Below, piece by piece: positions 33,807 to 41,917 of a DNA stretch of 64,000 nt. Numbering within the stretch: position 1 is the first letter of the stretch; each line of letters starts with the position of its first letter. Where the stretch lies: NCBI RefSeq assembly GCF_020535245.1, contig NZ_CP084910.1, positions 2,456,501 to 2,520,500 of the forward strand, written 5' to 3'. A program made the position numbers and the translations under genes. Source of the DNA: Asticcacaulis sp. AND118 (GTDB lineage: Bacteria; Pseudomonadota; Alphaproteobacteria; Caulobacterales; Caulobacteraceae). Below the pieces are notes generated by a model that worked only from the letters and a program-made list of their open reading frames with translations, did no database searches and was not told where the DNA came from.

Positions 33807-36392
33807 CTATTTCGGGCAGACTGCGTCGCCTTCGTTGGAGGCCAGCTTCACCGCCGTATAGGTCAGTTTCAGTGGCTGTTCGGAACGCAGCGCGAAGGGC
33901 ATGCCGATCTGCGTCGTGTTCAGCCCGATCGCCGCGAAGCAGTTCAGCTTGACCTTCAGCGTATGGAACTGACCGTCGGCCTTGAGCAGCTTGGCCACAT
34001 CCACCTGCTGATCGACGAAGCGGTCGCGACCCAGGGCCAGCATGACCGGGCCGGTCGGCGCCGAATCCAGCTTATAGGTGATGGAGATGGCCAGTTCACC
34101 CGTCGTCTGACGGCTGAGGTCAACCGTATCGCCAGCGAAATAGGCTTCGCCCTTGCCCTGACCGGTGAAGGTCAGCAGGCGGCCATTTTCCTGAGCCCCG
34201 GCATCGACCGTCGCCTGAGTGACCACGCCCTTGGGCGATTTGAGAGTGCCGTGATCGCCCTCGACTGCGCCATCCGTATCGGCGAGGTAGAACTTCCACG
34301 GGGCCCGCACGCGACCGGCGTTGAAATAGGTGTCGACATTGACCACGCCGGCGTCTTTCAGACCGGCCTCTTCCGACAGGGGCAGAAGGTCGCCCTTATC
34401 GGCATAGGTCAGGCCGTAGCCATAGGCGAACAGCGGATCGTAGCCCGGCGTGCCGACATTGAGCGGCAGACCGGTGGCGGTCTTCGGCCACGAGAAGCTG
34501 AGCTTGCCCTTGAAGTCGTTGCGCGCCTTGCCGGCCTTGTCGCCGATCAGCACGTCGGCCACGCCCCCGCCTTCAGTACCCGGCAGGAAGGCCGCGACGA
34601 AGGCGTCCGACGCGTTGATTTCCGGGTTCACCCACATCGGACGGCCCGACAGGAAGACGGTGACGACCGGAATGCCGGCCTTTTTGAGCTTCTTGATCAG
34701 CGCCAGATCCTTGCGGTCGCCCGGCTGATAGTCCAGCGTCGGACGGTCGCCCTGGAATTCGGCATAGGGGTCTTCGCCGACCACGACGATGGCGACGTCC
34801 GGCTTCTTGCCCTTATAAGTACCGTCGGCCGACAAGGTGGCCTTGCCGCCCGACGCCTTCACCGCCTCGCTGATGCCGCCGAAGATCGACTGACCGTTGG
34901 GGAAGTCGGAATTGGCATTGCCCGTGCCCTGCCAGGTAATGGTCCAGCCGCCCGACTGCTTGCCGATATTGTCGGCGCCGTCACCGGTGACCAGCACGTT
35001 CGCGCCGCCCTTGACCGGCAGCAGAGAGCCGTTGTTCTTCAGCAGGACCAGAGATTCACGCACGGCCTGACGGGCCACGGCGCGGTTTTCGGCCTTGCCC
35101 AGATTCTCCCAGTGACCGGCAATCGCGCGATCCTTAGGCGCGCCCAGGGTGAACAGACCGCCCTTGATCTTGGCGCGCAGAATGCGGCGCACGGCGTCAT
35201 CGAGGCGCGCTTGCGAGATTTCGCCCGACTTCACCTGAGCCAGGGTGTTCTCGTAGATGCCCTTCCACGAATCCGGGGCCATGAACATGTCGATGCCGGC
35301 ATTGAAGGCCTGCGGACAGGAAACCGTGGTGCAGCCCGGCACCTGACCTTGCGCGTTCCAGTCGGAAACGACGAAGCCGTTGAAGCCCATGCGGTGCTTG
35401 AGCACGTCGGTCAGCAGATATTTGCTGCCGGTCAGCTTCTCGCCGTTCCAGCTCGAAAACGACGCCATGACCGACAGGGCCCCGGCTTCGATCGACGGCG
35501 GGTAACCGGCATTGTGGATGTTGGCCAGTTCCTCTTCGCTGATCTGGGCGTCGCCCTGATCCTTGCCGTTCAGCGTGCCGCCGTCGCCAAGGAAGTGCTT
35601 GGCCGAGGCCATGATATGACCCGGCTGGATGCCTTCGTCGCCGCCCTTTTCGCCCTGCAGGCCCTCGACCACCTTGCCGGCGAAGGCCGCCACATCGGCG
35701 GGGTTTTCGGAATAGGACTCATAGGCGCGGCCCCAGCGCTTGTCGCGCGACACGGCCACGGTCGGGGCGAAGGTCCAGTCGACGCCCGCCAGCGACATCT
35801 CGTAGGCGGTGACGCGGGCGATGTCCTTCATCAGTTGCGGATTGCGCGTGGCGCCCAGACCGACATTGTGCGGGAAGATGATGGCGCCGACGAGGTTCGA
35901 GTGACCGTGCACGGCGTCGATGCCGAACAGCAGCGGGATGCGGGTCTTCGACGGATATTCGAGCGAGGCGCGCCAGTAGGCGTCGGCCAGATCGAGCCAT
36001 TCCTGCGGCGTGGCGCGCTCATTGCCGCCGGGCGACGAGTTGCCGCCGGCGAGGATCGAGCCCAGCGGATACGTTTTCAGGTCTTCCGGCTTCACGGCGG
36101 AAATGTCGCCCTGCACGGTCTGACCGACCTTCTCCTCGACGGTCATGTCGGCCATGATGGCGTCGATCTTCGCCTCGACATCGGCGTCGATCAGACCGGC
36201 GTCCTTGGTCGTCGGCCATACCGGATTGACCCTCACCTCGGCCGGTTCCGCCGCCGCGACGGGGGCCGCGGTGGCGGGTTCAGCCGTGCCGCTCTTATCG
36301 ATAATGGTGACGCAGCCCGAAGTCGCCAGCGCCGTCAGCAAAAGGCCTGCGGACACGCCGCCTTTCAGCGCGCCCTTCAAAGATTTCCGCAT
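33807..36392 (-). CDS. GH3 beta-glucosidase-type lipoprotein
   Basis: An 861-residue protein. The signal peptide ends in ATSGC, a lipobox, so the enzyme is probably membrane-anchored and faces the periplasm or outside. GH3 domains follow: the barrel (PLLFGIDAVHGHSNLVGAIIFPHNVGLGATRN, KHFLGDGGT), the nucleophile Asp344 in GFVVSDWNAQG, the second domain (ESLVLLKNNGSLLPVKGG, VVVGEDPYAEFQGDR) and a C-terminal extension of about 200 residues that looks like a carbohydrate-binding sandwich. It likely releases glucose from beta-glucans or cellodextrins. AGGAAGAG precedes the start at 36392. A LacI-type operator lies about 100 bases upstream. Confidence 0.92.
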   Translation of the reverse strand: MRKSLKGALKGGVSAGLLLTALATSGCVTIIDKSGTAEPATAAPVAAAEPAEVRVNPVWPTTKDAGLIDADVEAKIDAIMADMTVEEKVGQTVQGDISAVKPEDLKTYPLGSILAGGNSSPGGNERATPQEWLDLADAYWRASLEYPSKTRIPLLFGIDAVHGHSNLVGAIIFPHNVGLGATRNPQLMKDIARVTAYEMSLAGVDWTFAPTVAVSRDKRWGRAYESYSENPADVAAFAGKVVEGLQGEKGGDEGIQPGHIMASAKHFLGDGGTLNGKDQGDAQISEEELANIHNAGYPPSIEAGALSVMASFSSWNGEKLTGSKYLLTDVLKHRMGFNGFVVSDWNAQGQVPGCTTVSCPQAFNAGIDMFMAPDSWKGIYENTLAQVKSGEISQARLDDAVRRILRAKIKGGLFTLGAPKDRAIAGHWENLGKAENRAVARQAVRESLVLLKNNGSLLPVKGGANVLVTGDGADNIGKQSGGWTITWQGTGNANSDFPNGQSIFGGISEAVKASGGKATLSADGTYKGKKPDVAIVVVGEDPYAEFQGDRPTLDYQPGDRKDLALIKKLKKAGIPVVTVFLSGRPMWVNPEINASDAFVAAFLPGTEGGGVADVLIGDKAGKARNDFKGKLSFSWPKTATGLPLNVGTPGYDPLFAYGYGLTYADKGDLLPLSEEAGLKDAGVVNVDTYFNAGRVRAPWKFYLADTDGAVEGDHGTLKSPKGVVTQATVDAGAQENGRLLTFTGQGKGEAYFAGDTVDLSRQTTGELAISITYKLDSAPTGPVMLALGRDRFVDQQVDVAKLLKADGQFHTLKVKLNCFAAIGLNTTQIGMPFALRSEQPLKLTYTAVKLASNEGDAVCPK

Positions 36393-36489
36393 GTCTTCTC
36401 TTCCTTCTTCCCGCAGCGTTTGAACGCCGGTCTTTATTTGTATCCCAAGCGCTTGAGGGCATGAAATCCCCTCTGGCATTCACACTTAA

Positions 36490-36503
36490 TGACAGCGCTA
36501 TCA
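36490..36503. promoter_or_regulatory. LacI-type operator in the GH3 promoter
   Basis: TGACAGCGCTATCA differs by one base from the perfect palindrome at 36689 and 44213. It sits between a minus-strand TTGACG (36509-36514) and CATTAA (36486-36491), where a bound repressor would block RNA polymerase. A second perfect palindrome, CGCTATC A GATAGCG, overlaps it at 36496-36510. Confidence 0.68.
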
Positions 36504-36688
36504 GATAGCGTCAAGTCGCGAGCGGCGCTCAGGCCCGCCATTCGCACGGGTGAAAACGATTTTACTACCTCATCCGTCAAAAAGGGCTGCGCCTTTAAAT
36601 TATTGACATAAAGAGGATTTCGGCGCGGTTTTTCACGTCTGCGCCGAAAATCGACACGCTTAATCGCCGGCAATGTCAAAAACATGCT

Positions 36689-36702
36689 TGACAGCGCTGT
36701 CA
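36689..36702. promoter_or_regulatory. LacI-type operator overlapping the small-RNA promoter
   Basis: TGACAGCGCTGTCA is a perfect palindrome identical to the zwf operator at 44213-44226. It overlaps a TTGACA (36688-36693) that could be a -35 box for plus-strand transcription; a weak CAAATT stands 17 bases further on. Confidence 0.72.
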
Positions 36703-36716
36703 GATTAAAGCAAATT

Positions 36717-36921
36717 CGAGTTACCCGTTGGTGCTCCTTTTTGAACGGTCCCTCCGACCGTTCGAATCCGAGTTTAAGATCCTGGCTGAGCGCGACTTCT
36801 TTCCCTTTTTCACGGTCGCGCGTCCGCAGGGTTTTAAATCGTCATCTGGATTTGGCATTATTCAGATGGCAATGGCCTTATATCCGGCAGCCCGGTTTTT
36901 CCGGACTGCCGGTTTTTTTTT
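36717..36921 (+). ncRNA. candidate LacI-controlled small RNA with CCTCC hairpin loop
   Basis: The interval from the operator to the terminator at 36921 has no convincing protein gene. Near its 5' end is a perfect 8-bp hairpin GAACGGTC CCTCC GACCGTTC (36743-36763) whose loop is an exact anti-Shine-Dalgarno sequence. A second possible pairing is ATCTG..CAGAT near 36844-36866. It ends in a strong terminator. The 5' end at about 36717 is a guess from the promoter position. The layout, a repressible promoter, an exposed CCUCC loop and an intrinsic terminator, is what a trans-acting RNA would need; the function is inferred. Confidence 0.6.
36884..36921 (+). terminator. strong rho-independent terminator of the candidate small RNA
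   Basis: CCGGCAG c CCGG TTTTT CCGG a CTGCCGG: two stacked stems followed by nine T. No protein gene ends in front of it on the plus strand. Confidence 0.85.
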
Positions 36922-36939
36922 ACTCAAATCCGGAAATTA

Positions 36940-37039
36940 GAGCGCAATCCGATAAAGTGGGCACCACTTTTCGGAAAAATTGCGCGACCACTCAAAAACT
37001 GAGAGCGAGATGATGTTTCCACTTTAAATCATTTCGCTC
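36940..37039 (+). mobile_element. 100-bp palindromic element, copy B
   Basis: The same two-hairpin element as copies A, C and D, with GAGCGCAATCC at the left and CATTTCGCTC at the right. TA precedes it, while TG follows, so the duplication has decayed. It ends 11 bases before the lacI-type stop codon. Confidence 0.8.
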
Positions 37040-37050
37040 TGGCCTCGAAA

Positions 37051-38097
37051 TCAGGCTCTACGCACCGACTGGCGTTCGATCAGCGCAAACGGCAGCAGCC
37101 GGTCGGGCGATACCCCCTCTTCGACCTCTTCCCGCGTCAGCAGAATATCGGCGGCGGCATAGGCCAGGGCTTCGACCGGCTGGCGGATGGTGGTGACGTG
37201 CGGCCAGACCAGCATCGCGCCCGGCACATCGTCGAACCCCGTGATTGAAACCTCGTCAGGGACCCGGATACCGGCCTGCTGAGCCGCCGCCATGACGCCG
37301 AAGGACATGTAGTCGTTGGAGGAAAAAACCGCCGTCGGCCGGGTCTTTTCGGCGAACAGGGCGCGCCCGGCCTCGACGCCGGATTCGTAGGAGAAATAGC
37401 CCTGCTTGATCCATTCCGGACGCGGCTCAATCCCGCTTTCGCGCAAGCCCCGCACGAAACCTTCATAGCGTTGATGGCTGCCCCCGTGTTCGGGGTGCCC
37501 CATAATAAAGCCGATATCCTTATGCCCCATGCCGATCAGGTGCCGGGTCATCTCATAGGCGGCCTGGGTCTCGTCCATGCGTACGCAGGGCGAACGGCCC
37601 GGATTGAGGAAGGGCGAAACCCGCACATAGGGCACGCCCGCGGCTTCGATGGCGTGCAGCACCACCGCCATGTCGCACAAAGGCGGCGTCAGGATGACGC
37701 CGTCGAGACGGATGGTGGCCAGCAGGCTCGAAATCTTCGACACCAGATCCGGCGCATGGCTGTCCTGCGGCTCGATCAGCAGGTGATAGCCCTCTTCGCG
37801 TGCCCGCGTAATGACGCCGCGCTGCATGTCGGTGATGTAGGCGGCGTTGGGGTTGTCGTAGAACAGGCCGATCAGGAAACTGCGCGAGCCGGCCAGCGAG
37901 CGGGCCAGCAGGTTCGGACGGTAATGCAGCAGATTGGCGGCTTCCTGAACCTTCTGCCGCGTTTCGGGCCGCACATTGGGTTCGTTGTTCATAACGCGCG
38001 AGACGGTCTTGATCGACACGCCCGCCAGCCGCGCCACGTCGTTGATGGTCGAGGTGCCTCCTGCGCCCGGCACGCCGCGGTCCTTCGGTGTTCTCAT
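37051..38097 (-). CDS. LacI-family transcriptional regulator
   Basis: A 348-residue repressor. The N-terminal helix-turn-helix is TINDVARLAGVSIKTVSRVMNNEPNVRPETRQKVQEAANLLHYRPNLLARSL (about residues 16-68), with the hinge helix at LLARSL. The sugar-binding domain follows (FLIGLFYDNPNAAYITDMQRG, VRMDETQAAYEMTRHLIGMGHKDIGFIMGHP, FSSNDYMSFGVMAA, SITGFDDVPGAMLVWPHVTTIRQP). It lies between the GH3 gene and the Entner-Doudoroff genes; the three TGACAGCGCTGTCA-like sites are its likely targets. The inducer may be glucose or a pathway intermediate such as KDPG. Confidence 0.9.
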   Translation of the reverse strand: MRTPKDRGVPGAGGTSTINDVARLAGVSIKTVSRVMNNEPNVRPETRQKVQEAANLLHYRPNLLARSLAGSRSFLIGLFYDNPNAAYITDMQRGVITRAREEGYHLLIEPQDSHAPDLVSKISSLLATIRLDGVILTPPLCDMAVVLHAIEAAGVPYVRVSPFLNPGRSPCVRMDETQAAYEMTRHLIGMGHKDIGFIMGHPEHGGSHQRYEGFVRGLRESGIEPRPEWIKQGYFSYESGVEAGRALFAEKTRPTAVFSSNDYMSFGVMAAAQQAGIRVPDEVSITGFDDVPGAMLVWPHVTTIRQPVEALAYAAADILLTREEVEEGVSPDRLLPFALIERQSVRRA

Positions 38098-38162
38098 GCC
38101 CGAAGTCCCTTCGTGCGGTGTTTATGCTGCGCGGCCAATCCCCTGATTCCCTTCGTGTCCTT

Positions 38163-38177
38163 TTTGGTCAGACCAAA
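38163..38177. promoter_or_regulatory. 15-bp palindrome upstream of the lacI-type gene
   Basis: TTTGGTC A GACCAAA is perfect and lies 66 bases upstream of the lacI-type start. It resembles GntR/PdhR-type sites (TTGGT-N3-ACCAA). No GntR gene is in the window, so its regulator is unknown. Confidence 0.45.
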
Positions 38178-38181
38178 GAAG

Positions 38182-38219
38182 AACGGCGCAGCCCCTCTTG
38201 TCAAGAAGACTGCGCCGTT
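38182..38219 (-). terminator. hairpin after eda, probable terminator
   Basis: AACGGCGCAG and CTGCGCCGTT form a 10-bp stem, extended by TCTTG/CAAGA inside. On the minus strand it is followed by CTTCTTTGG, only moderately T-rich. It would separate eda from the lacI-type gene. Confidence 0.55.
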
Positions 38220-38261
38220 ATGCTTCGTATCTGAACCTGACTGATGAGAATATCTGTCTTA

Positions 38262-38891
38262 CTAACCGGCGAACTTTTGCACCGCTTCGGCCGCCAGCCT
38301 GGAAATCTCGGCCCACTGGCCTTCCTTCATCGCCTTTTCCGGCGCAACCCACGAGCCCCCGACGCACAGGACATTGTCCAGCGCCAGAAAGTCGGCTGCA
38401 TTATTGAGGCCGATGCCGCCGGTCGGGCAGAACTTGACCTGCGGCAGCGGGCCGCCGATGCCCTTCAGCATGGGCACGCCGCCGGCAGGCACCGCCGGGA
38501 AGAACTTCAGACGCTCGAAGCCCCATTCCAGCGCCTTCATCACTTCCGAAGCCGTGGAAACGCCCGGCAGCAGCGGCAGAGCATCCTGCTTGGCCAGAGT
38601 CTTGGTCAGGCCCGGCGACACGCCGAACTTGGCGCCGGCTTCAGCGGCCTTTTCGGCGTCCCTGGGGGTCAGCAGGGTGCCCGCGCCGACGATGGCGTCG
38701 GGACGCTCCTTGGCGATCAGGCGGATGGCGTCCAGCGCGCAGTCGGTGCGCAGGGTTATTTCCAGCACCTTGATGCCGCCGGCCATCAGGGCGTCGGCCA
38801 GAGGCAGGGCCATCTCGATGTCAGGGATGACCATGACCGGCAGGACAGGTCCGGTGGTCATGATGGAGTGAACGTCGAGCGGCTTGGTCAT
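38262..38891 (-). CDS. eda: 2-dehydro-3-deoxy-phosphogluconate (KDPG) aldolase
   Basis: A 209-residue cytoplasmic class I aldolase that splits KDPG into pyruvate and glyceraldehyde 3-phosphate, the last Entner-Doudoroff step. It shows PVMVIPDIEMALPLADALMAGGIKVLEITLRT with the catalytic Glu, VGAGTLLT, KFGVSPGLT, and the Schiff-base Lys in RLKFFPA, then FCPTGGIGLNNAADFLAL. AAGGAAATGCC precedes the ATG. It follows glk on the same strand after a repeat region of 153 bases, so it may be read from its own promoter or with the operon. Confidence 0.95.
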   Translation of the reverse strand: MTKPLDVHSIMTTGPVLPVMVIPDIEMALPLADALMAGGIKVLEITLRTDCALDAIRLIAKERPDAIVGAGTLLTPRDAEKAAEAGAKFGVSPGLTKTLAKQDALPLLPGVSTASEVMKALEWGFERLKFFPAVPAGGVPMLKGIGGPLPQVKFCPTGGIGLNNAADFLALDNVLCVGGSWVAPEKAMKEGQWAEISRLAAEAVQKFAG

Positions 38892-38910
38892 GGCATTTCC
38901 TTGTTAATTA

Positions 38911-39034
38911 TCCGCCCCTGCAAAGCGGGGGAGGTGTCAGCGAAGCTGACGGAGGAGGCGTTCTTTGCGTAACCTGCCCCTCCGCCCCTTCGTGGTCCCC
39001 TCCCCCGTACGCTTCGCTACAGGGGAGGATGTTA
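38911..39034. repeat. GC-rich inverted repeat between eda and glk
   Basis: CCGCCCCTGCAAAGCGGGGGAGG at the left and CCCCTCCCCCGT..ACAGGGGAGG at the right, with GGAGGAGGCG and CCTCCGCCCC arms between. It belongs to the same broad CCTCCCC repeat family as 1413 and 17927. Confidence 0.6.
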
Positions 39035-39044
39035 TGCTGTGGCA

Positions 39045-40061
39045 CTAAGCCGTTATCTCGGCATCCGTCAAGGCGTTCGCAGCCCCGACCAGGGCGGCGC
39101 ATTCGTGGGTAATCACCCGCGACGGAATGGTCTCAACCAGAGCCGTCATCGGGGCCTTGGCCTCCATGCGCGCCCGGAAACGGCTCTCATCGATATAGCG
39201 CAGCAGTTTCGGCGTGATGCCGCCGGCGATGAACATGCCGCCCGTCGCGCCGTGGAACAGGGCGAGGTCGCCGCAGACGGAGGCCAGAATGTCGAGGAAG
39301 GTTTCCACCGTATAGCGAGACCCCTGCGCGTCAGGACCGTCCAGATGCGTGATCTGGGCCGGGGTCAGGTCCAGCGTCGGTTCGCCACGCACATTGGTCA
39401 CGGCCCTGTACAGATTGACGAGGCCCGGACCCGACAGGACCATTTCGATGGTCACCCGGCCGTGCTTTTTCGACAGGAAGCGGTGGATTTCGCGTTCGAA
39501 ATCGTTGACCGGCGCCCAGGACGGGTGCCCGCTCTCGGTAGACAGGCAATAGGGACCGTGCGGTCCGTCGATCAGCACCGAAGCGCCGAAGCCCGTCCCC
39601 GCGCCCATGACCGACAGCGGCCCCGGCTTGGCGGTCTTTACCGGACCGATGGTCCGGGTATCTTCGTCGGTCAGGTGCGGCAGGGAATAGGCGATCGAGG
39701 CCAGATCGTTGATCAGGCGGGATTTGCGCGCGCCCGTATGCCTGGCCAGTTCCGTTTCGGTGACCAGCCAGTCGAGATTGGTGAACTTTATGCTGCCGTC
39801 CACCACCGGGCCGGCCACGGCGGCCACGGCGAAGTCGAACTCAGGACGCGCGTCGAGCCCTTTCAGATAGTCGCCGATGACTTCATAGAGATCGTTATAG
39901 CCGTGCGTCTCGAAGCTTTTGAAATCCGACAGCTTGGTATGGCCGTCGCCGCGTTCGGCTACGGCAAAGCGCGCATTGGTTCCGCCGATATCACCGACAA
40001 GGCCTTTGAACACCTGAGACGAGGCTGAAAAAGTGGTCTGATTGTCAAAAAGCGCCGTCAT
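39045..40061 (-). CDS. glk: glucokinase
   Basis: A 338-residue cytoplasmic kinase that phosphorylates glucose with ATP. It belongs to the E. coli Glk type, not ROK: GLVGDIGGTNARFAVAE (phosphate loop), FTNLDWLVTETEL, LINDLASIAYSLP with the catalytic Asp, GAGTGFGASVL, STESGHPSWAP and MFIAGGITPKLL. It lies 6 bases downstream of edd and is the last gene of the zwf-pgl-edd-glk run. It links sugar uptake and glycosidase action to the pathway. Confidence 0.95.
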   Translation of the reverse strand: MTALFDNQTTFSASSQVFKGLVGDIGGTNARFAVAERGDGHTKLSDFKSFETHGYNDLYEVIGDYLKGLDARPEFDFAVAAVAGPVVDGSIKFTNLDWLVTETELARHTGARKSRLINDLASIAYSLPHLTDEDTRTIGPVKTAKPGPLSVMGAGTGFGASVLIDGPHGPYCLSTESGHPSWAPVNDFEREIHRFLSKKHGRVTIEMVLSGPGLVNLYRAVTNVRGEPTLDLTPAQITHLDGPDAQGSRYTVETFLDILASVCGDLALFHGATGGMFIAGGITPKLLRYIDESRFRARMEAKAPMTALVETIPSRVITHECAALVGAANALTDAEITA

Positions 40062-40067
40062 TATACC

Positions 40068-41885
40068 TTACCAGAAAACGGAACCGCCCGAGACGGCTTC
40101 GCCGACCAGACGCCTGAACGGCGCGAACAGTTCTCGCCCCAGACCGTTGGCATCCGCCGGTCGGGGCGCGCTTTCCCGCGCCATCAATTGCGCTTCATCA
40201 CCTATGAAGCTCAGGTTCCCGTTTTCACAGTCAACGCGCACTATATCCCCTGACCGTAGTTTTGAGATCGGTCCGCCGTCAACGGCTTCTGGGGTCAAAT
40301 GTATGGCTGAGGCCACCTTACCACTGGCCCCCGACATGCGTCCATCCGAGACGAGGGCCACCTTGCGGCCCTGATCCAGCATGGCCGACAGCGAGGGCGT
40401 CAGGCTGTGCAACTCAGGCATACCATTGGCTTTTGGCCCCTGAAAACGCACAACGCAAATGAAATCGCCTTCCGGGAGCGCATTTTCCTTGAACGCCTTC
40501 AGGAAATCGTCCTGATCGTCAAAAACCGCGCACGGGCCTTCGATGAAGCGATGCTCCGGCTTGACCGCCGAAATCTTGGTCACCGCCACGCCGAGATTGC
40601 CGGTCAGTTCGCGCAGGCCCCCTTCGGGCGAGAAGGGATTGGTCACGGGGCGCAGAATGTCGGCGTCCAGCGTTTCCGCCGGGGCGTCGATCCACACCAG
40701 CTCGCCATCGCGTAAGGTAGGCTCCTTGCCATAGGCGGCCAGACCCTTGCCCCAGATGGTGTTGACGTCGGCGTGGAGCAGGCCGGCGGATAGCAGTTCC
40801 TTGATCACGAAACCCATGCCGCCCGCGGCGTGGAAGTGGTTCACATCGGCCGAGCCGTTGGGATAGACGCGCGCCAGCAGCGGCACGACGCCCGACAGAT
40901 CGTTCATATCCTCCGGCTTGAGGATGATGCCCGCCGCGCGCGCCATGGCCGGCAGGTGCAGGGCGTGATTGGTCGAGCCGCCGGTGGCCAGAAGGCCCAC
41001 CACGCCGTTGACGATGGCGCGTTCGTCGATGACATCGGCCATATAGGCCGGCGCATCGCTCAGGGCCGAGGCCCTGGCGGCGCGTTCGACCGCGGCGCGG
41101 GTCAGGGCGTCGCGCAGTTCGCCGCGCGGCGGCACGAAGGCCGCGCCCGGCACGTGCAGGCCCATGATTTCCATCAGCATCTGGTTGGAATTGGCCGTGC
41201 CGTAGAAGGTGCAGGTGCCTTCGGCGTGATAGGACGCCATTTCGGCAGCCAGCAGCGCGTCGCGGCCGACCTCGCCCTTGGCGTACTGGGTGCGAATCCT
41301 GGCCTTTTCCGGATTGGGCAGGCCCGACGACATCGGACCCGACGGCACGAAGATGACCGGCAGGTGCCCGAAGGCCAGCGCGCCCATCACCAGACCCGGC
41401 ACGATCTTGTCGCAGATGCCCAGCATCAGGGCGGAATCGAAGGCGTCGTGGCTGAGCGCGATAACCGTGCCCATGGCGATGACGTCGCGGGAGAACAGGC
41501 TCAACTCCATGCCCGGCTTGCCCTGGGTCACGCCGTCGCACATGGCGGGCACGCCGCCGGCGACCTGAGACGTGGCGCCTGAATGACGGGCGTAGTCGAG
41601 TATTTTTTCCGGATAACGGTAATAGGGCGCGTGCGCCGACAGCATGTCATTATAGGCGGTGACCACGCCGATATTCGGCACCTTGTCCAGCGCCAGAGAC
41701 AGCTTGTCCGCCTCGGTCATCGGCGCGGCGACGTGGGCGTAATTGGCGCAGGACAGTTTCTTGCGGCGCGGCTCGCGCGACTTGTAACGCTCGACGCGCG
41801 CCAGATATTCTGTGCGCGTGGCCTTCGACCGCTCGATGATGCGATCGGTGACAGATTTGAGGACGGGATGAAGCTCGGTGGTCAT
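40068..41885 (-). CDS. edd: 6-phosphogluconate dehydratase
   Basis: A 605-residue cytoplasmic enzyme of the IlvD/Edd family; it dehydrates 6-phosphogluconate to KDPG. Cysteines for the iron-sulfur cluster are seen in GGVPAMCDGVTQGKPGMELSLFSRD, LMLGICDKIVPG and EGTCTFYGTANSNQMLMEIMG. The C-terminal swivel domain has VALVSDGRMSGASGKVASAIHLTPEA. The length fits the family. It lies 32 bases after pgl and 6 bases before glk. Confidence 0.96.
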   Translation of the reverse strand: MTTELHPVLKSVTDRIIERSKATRTEYLARVERYKSREPRRKKLSCANYAHVAAPMTEADKLSLALDKVPNIGVVTAYNDMLSAHAPYYRYPEKILDYARHSGATSQVAGGVPAMCDGVTQGKPGMELSLFSRDVIAMGTVIALSHDAFDSALMLGICDKIVPGLVMGALAFGHLPVIFVPSGPMSSGLPNPEKARIRTQYAKGEVGRDALLAAEMASYHAEGTCTFYGTANSNQMLMEIMGLHVPGAAFVPPRGELRDALTRAAVERAARASALSDAPAYMADVIDERAIVNGVVGLLATGGSTNHALHLPAMARAAGIILKPEDMNDLSGVVPLLARVYPNGSADVNHFHAAGGMGFVIKELLSAGLLHADVNTIWGKGLAAYGKEPTLRDGELVWIDAPAETLDADILRPVTNPFSPEGGLRELTGNLGVAVTKISAVKPEHRFIEGPCAVFDDQDDFLKAFKENALPEGDFICVVRFQGPKANGMPELHSLTPSLSAMLDQGRKVALVSDGRMSGASGKVASAIHLTPEAVDGGPISKLRSGDIVRVDCENGNLSFIGDEAQLMARESAPRPADANGLGRELFAPFRRLVGEAVSGGSVFW

Positions 41886-41917
41886 TTTTTATCGTTTCGC
41901 TGTGGAGTTTCCGGCCC

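Larger units (their letters stand above)
36393..37050. other. 658-base non-coding interval between GH3 and lacI-type genes
   Basis: It holds the GH3 promoter with its operator (36486-36514), a second LacI-type operator (36689-36702), a candidate plus-strand small RNA (about 36717-36921) with terminator, and copy B of the 100-bp palindromic element (36940-37039). Reading frames in it (for example 36728-36940) lack ribosome sites and family features and are not taken as genes. Confidence 0.7.

Noticed and set aside
33963-36464. 833-codon open frame on the plus strand opposite the GH3 gene
   Set aside because: It is the antisense shadow of a GC-rich gene; its translation is rich in R, G, H and V without any family motif, while the opposite strand has full GH3 motifs and a lipoprotein signal.
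36728-36940. 70-codon frame over the candidate small RNA
   Set aside because: No ATG start with ribosome site, runs through the terminator hairpin and T-run, and has no protein-like pattern.
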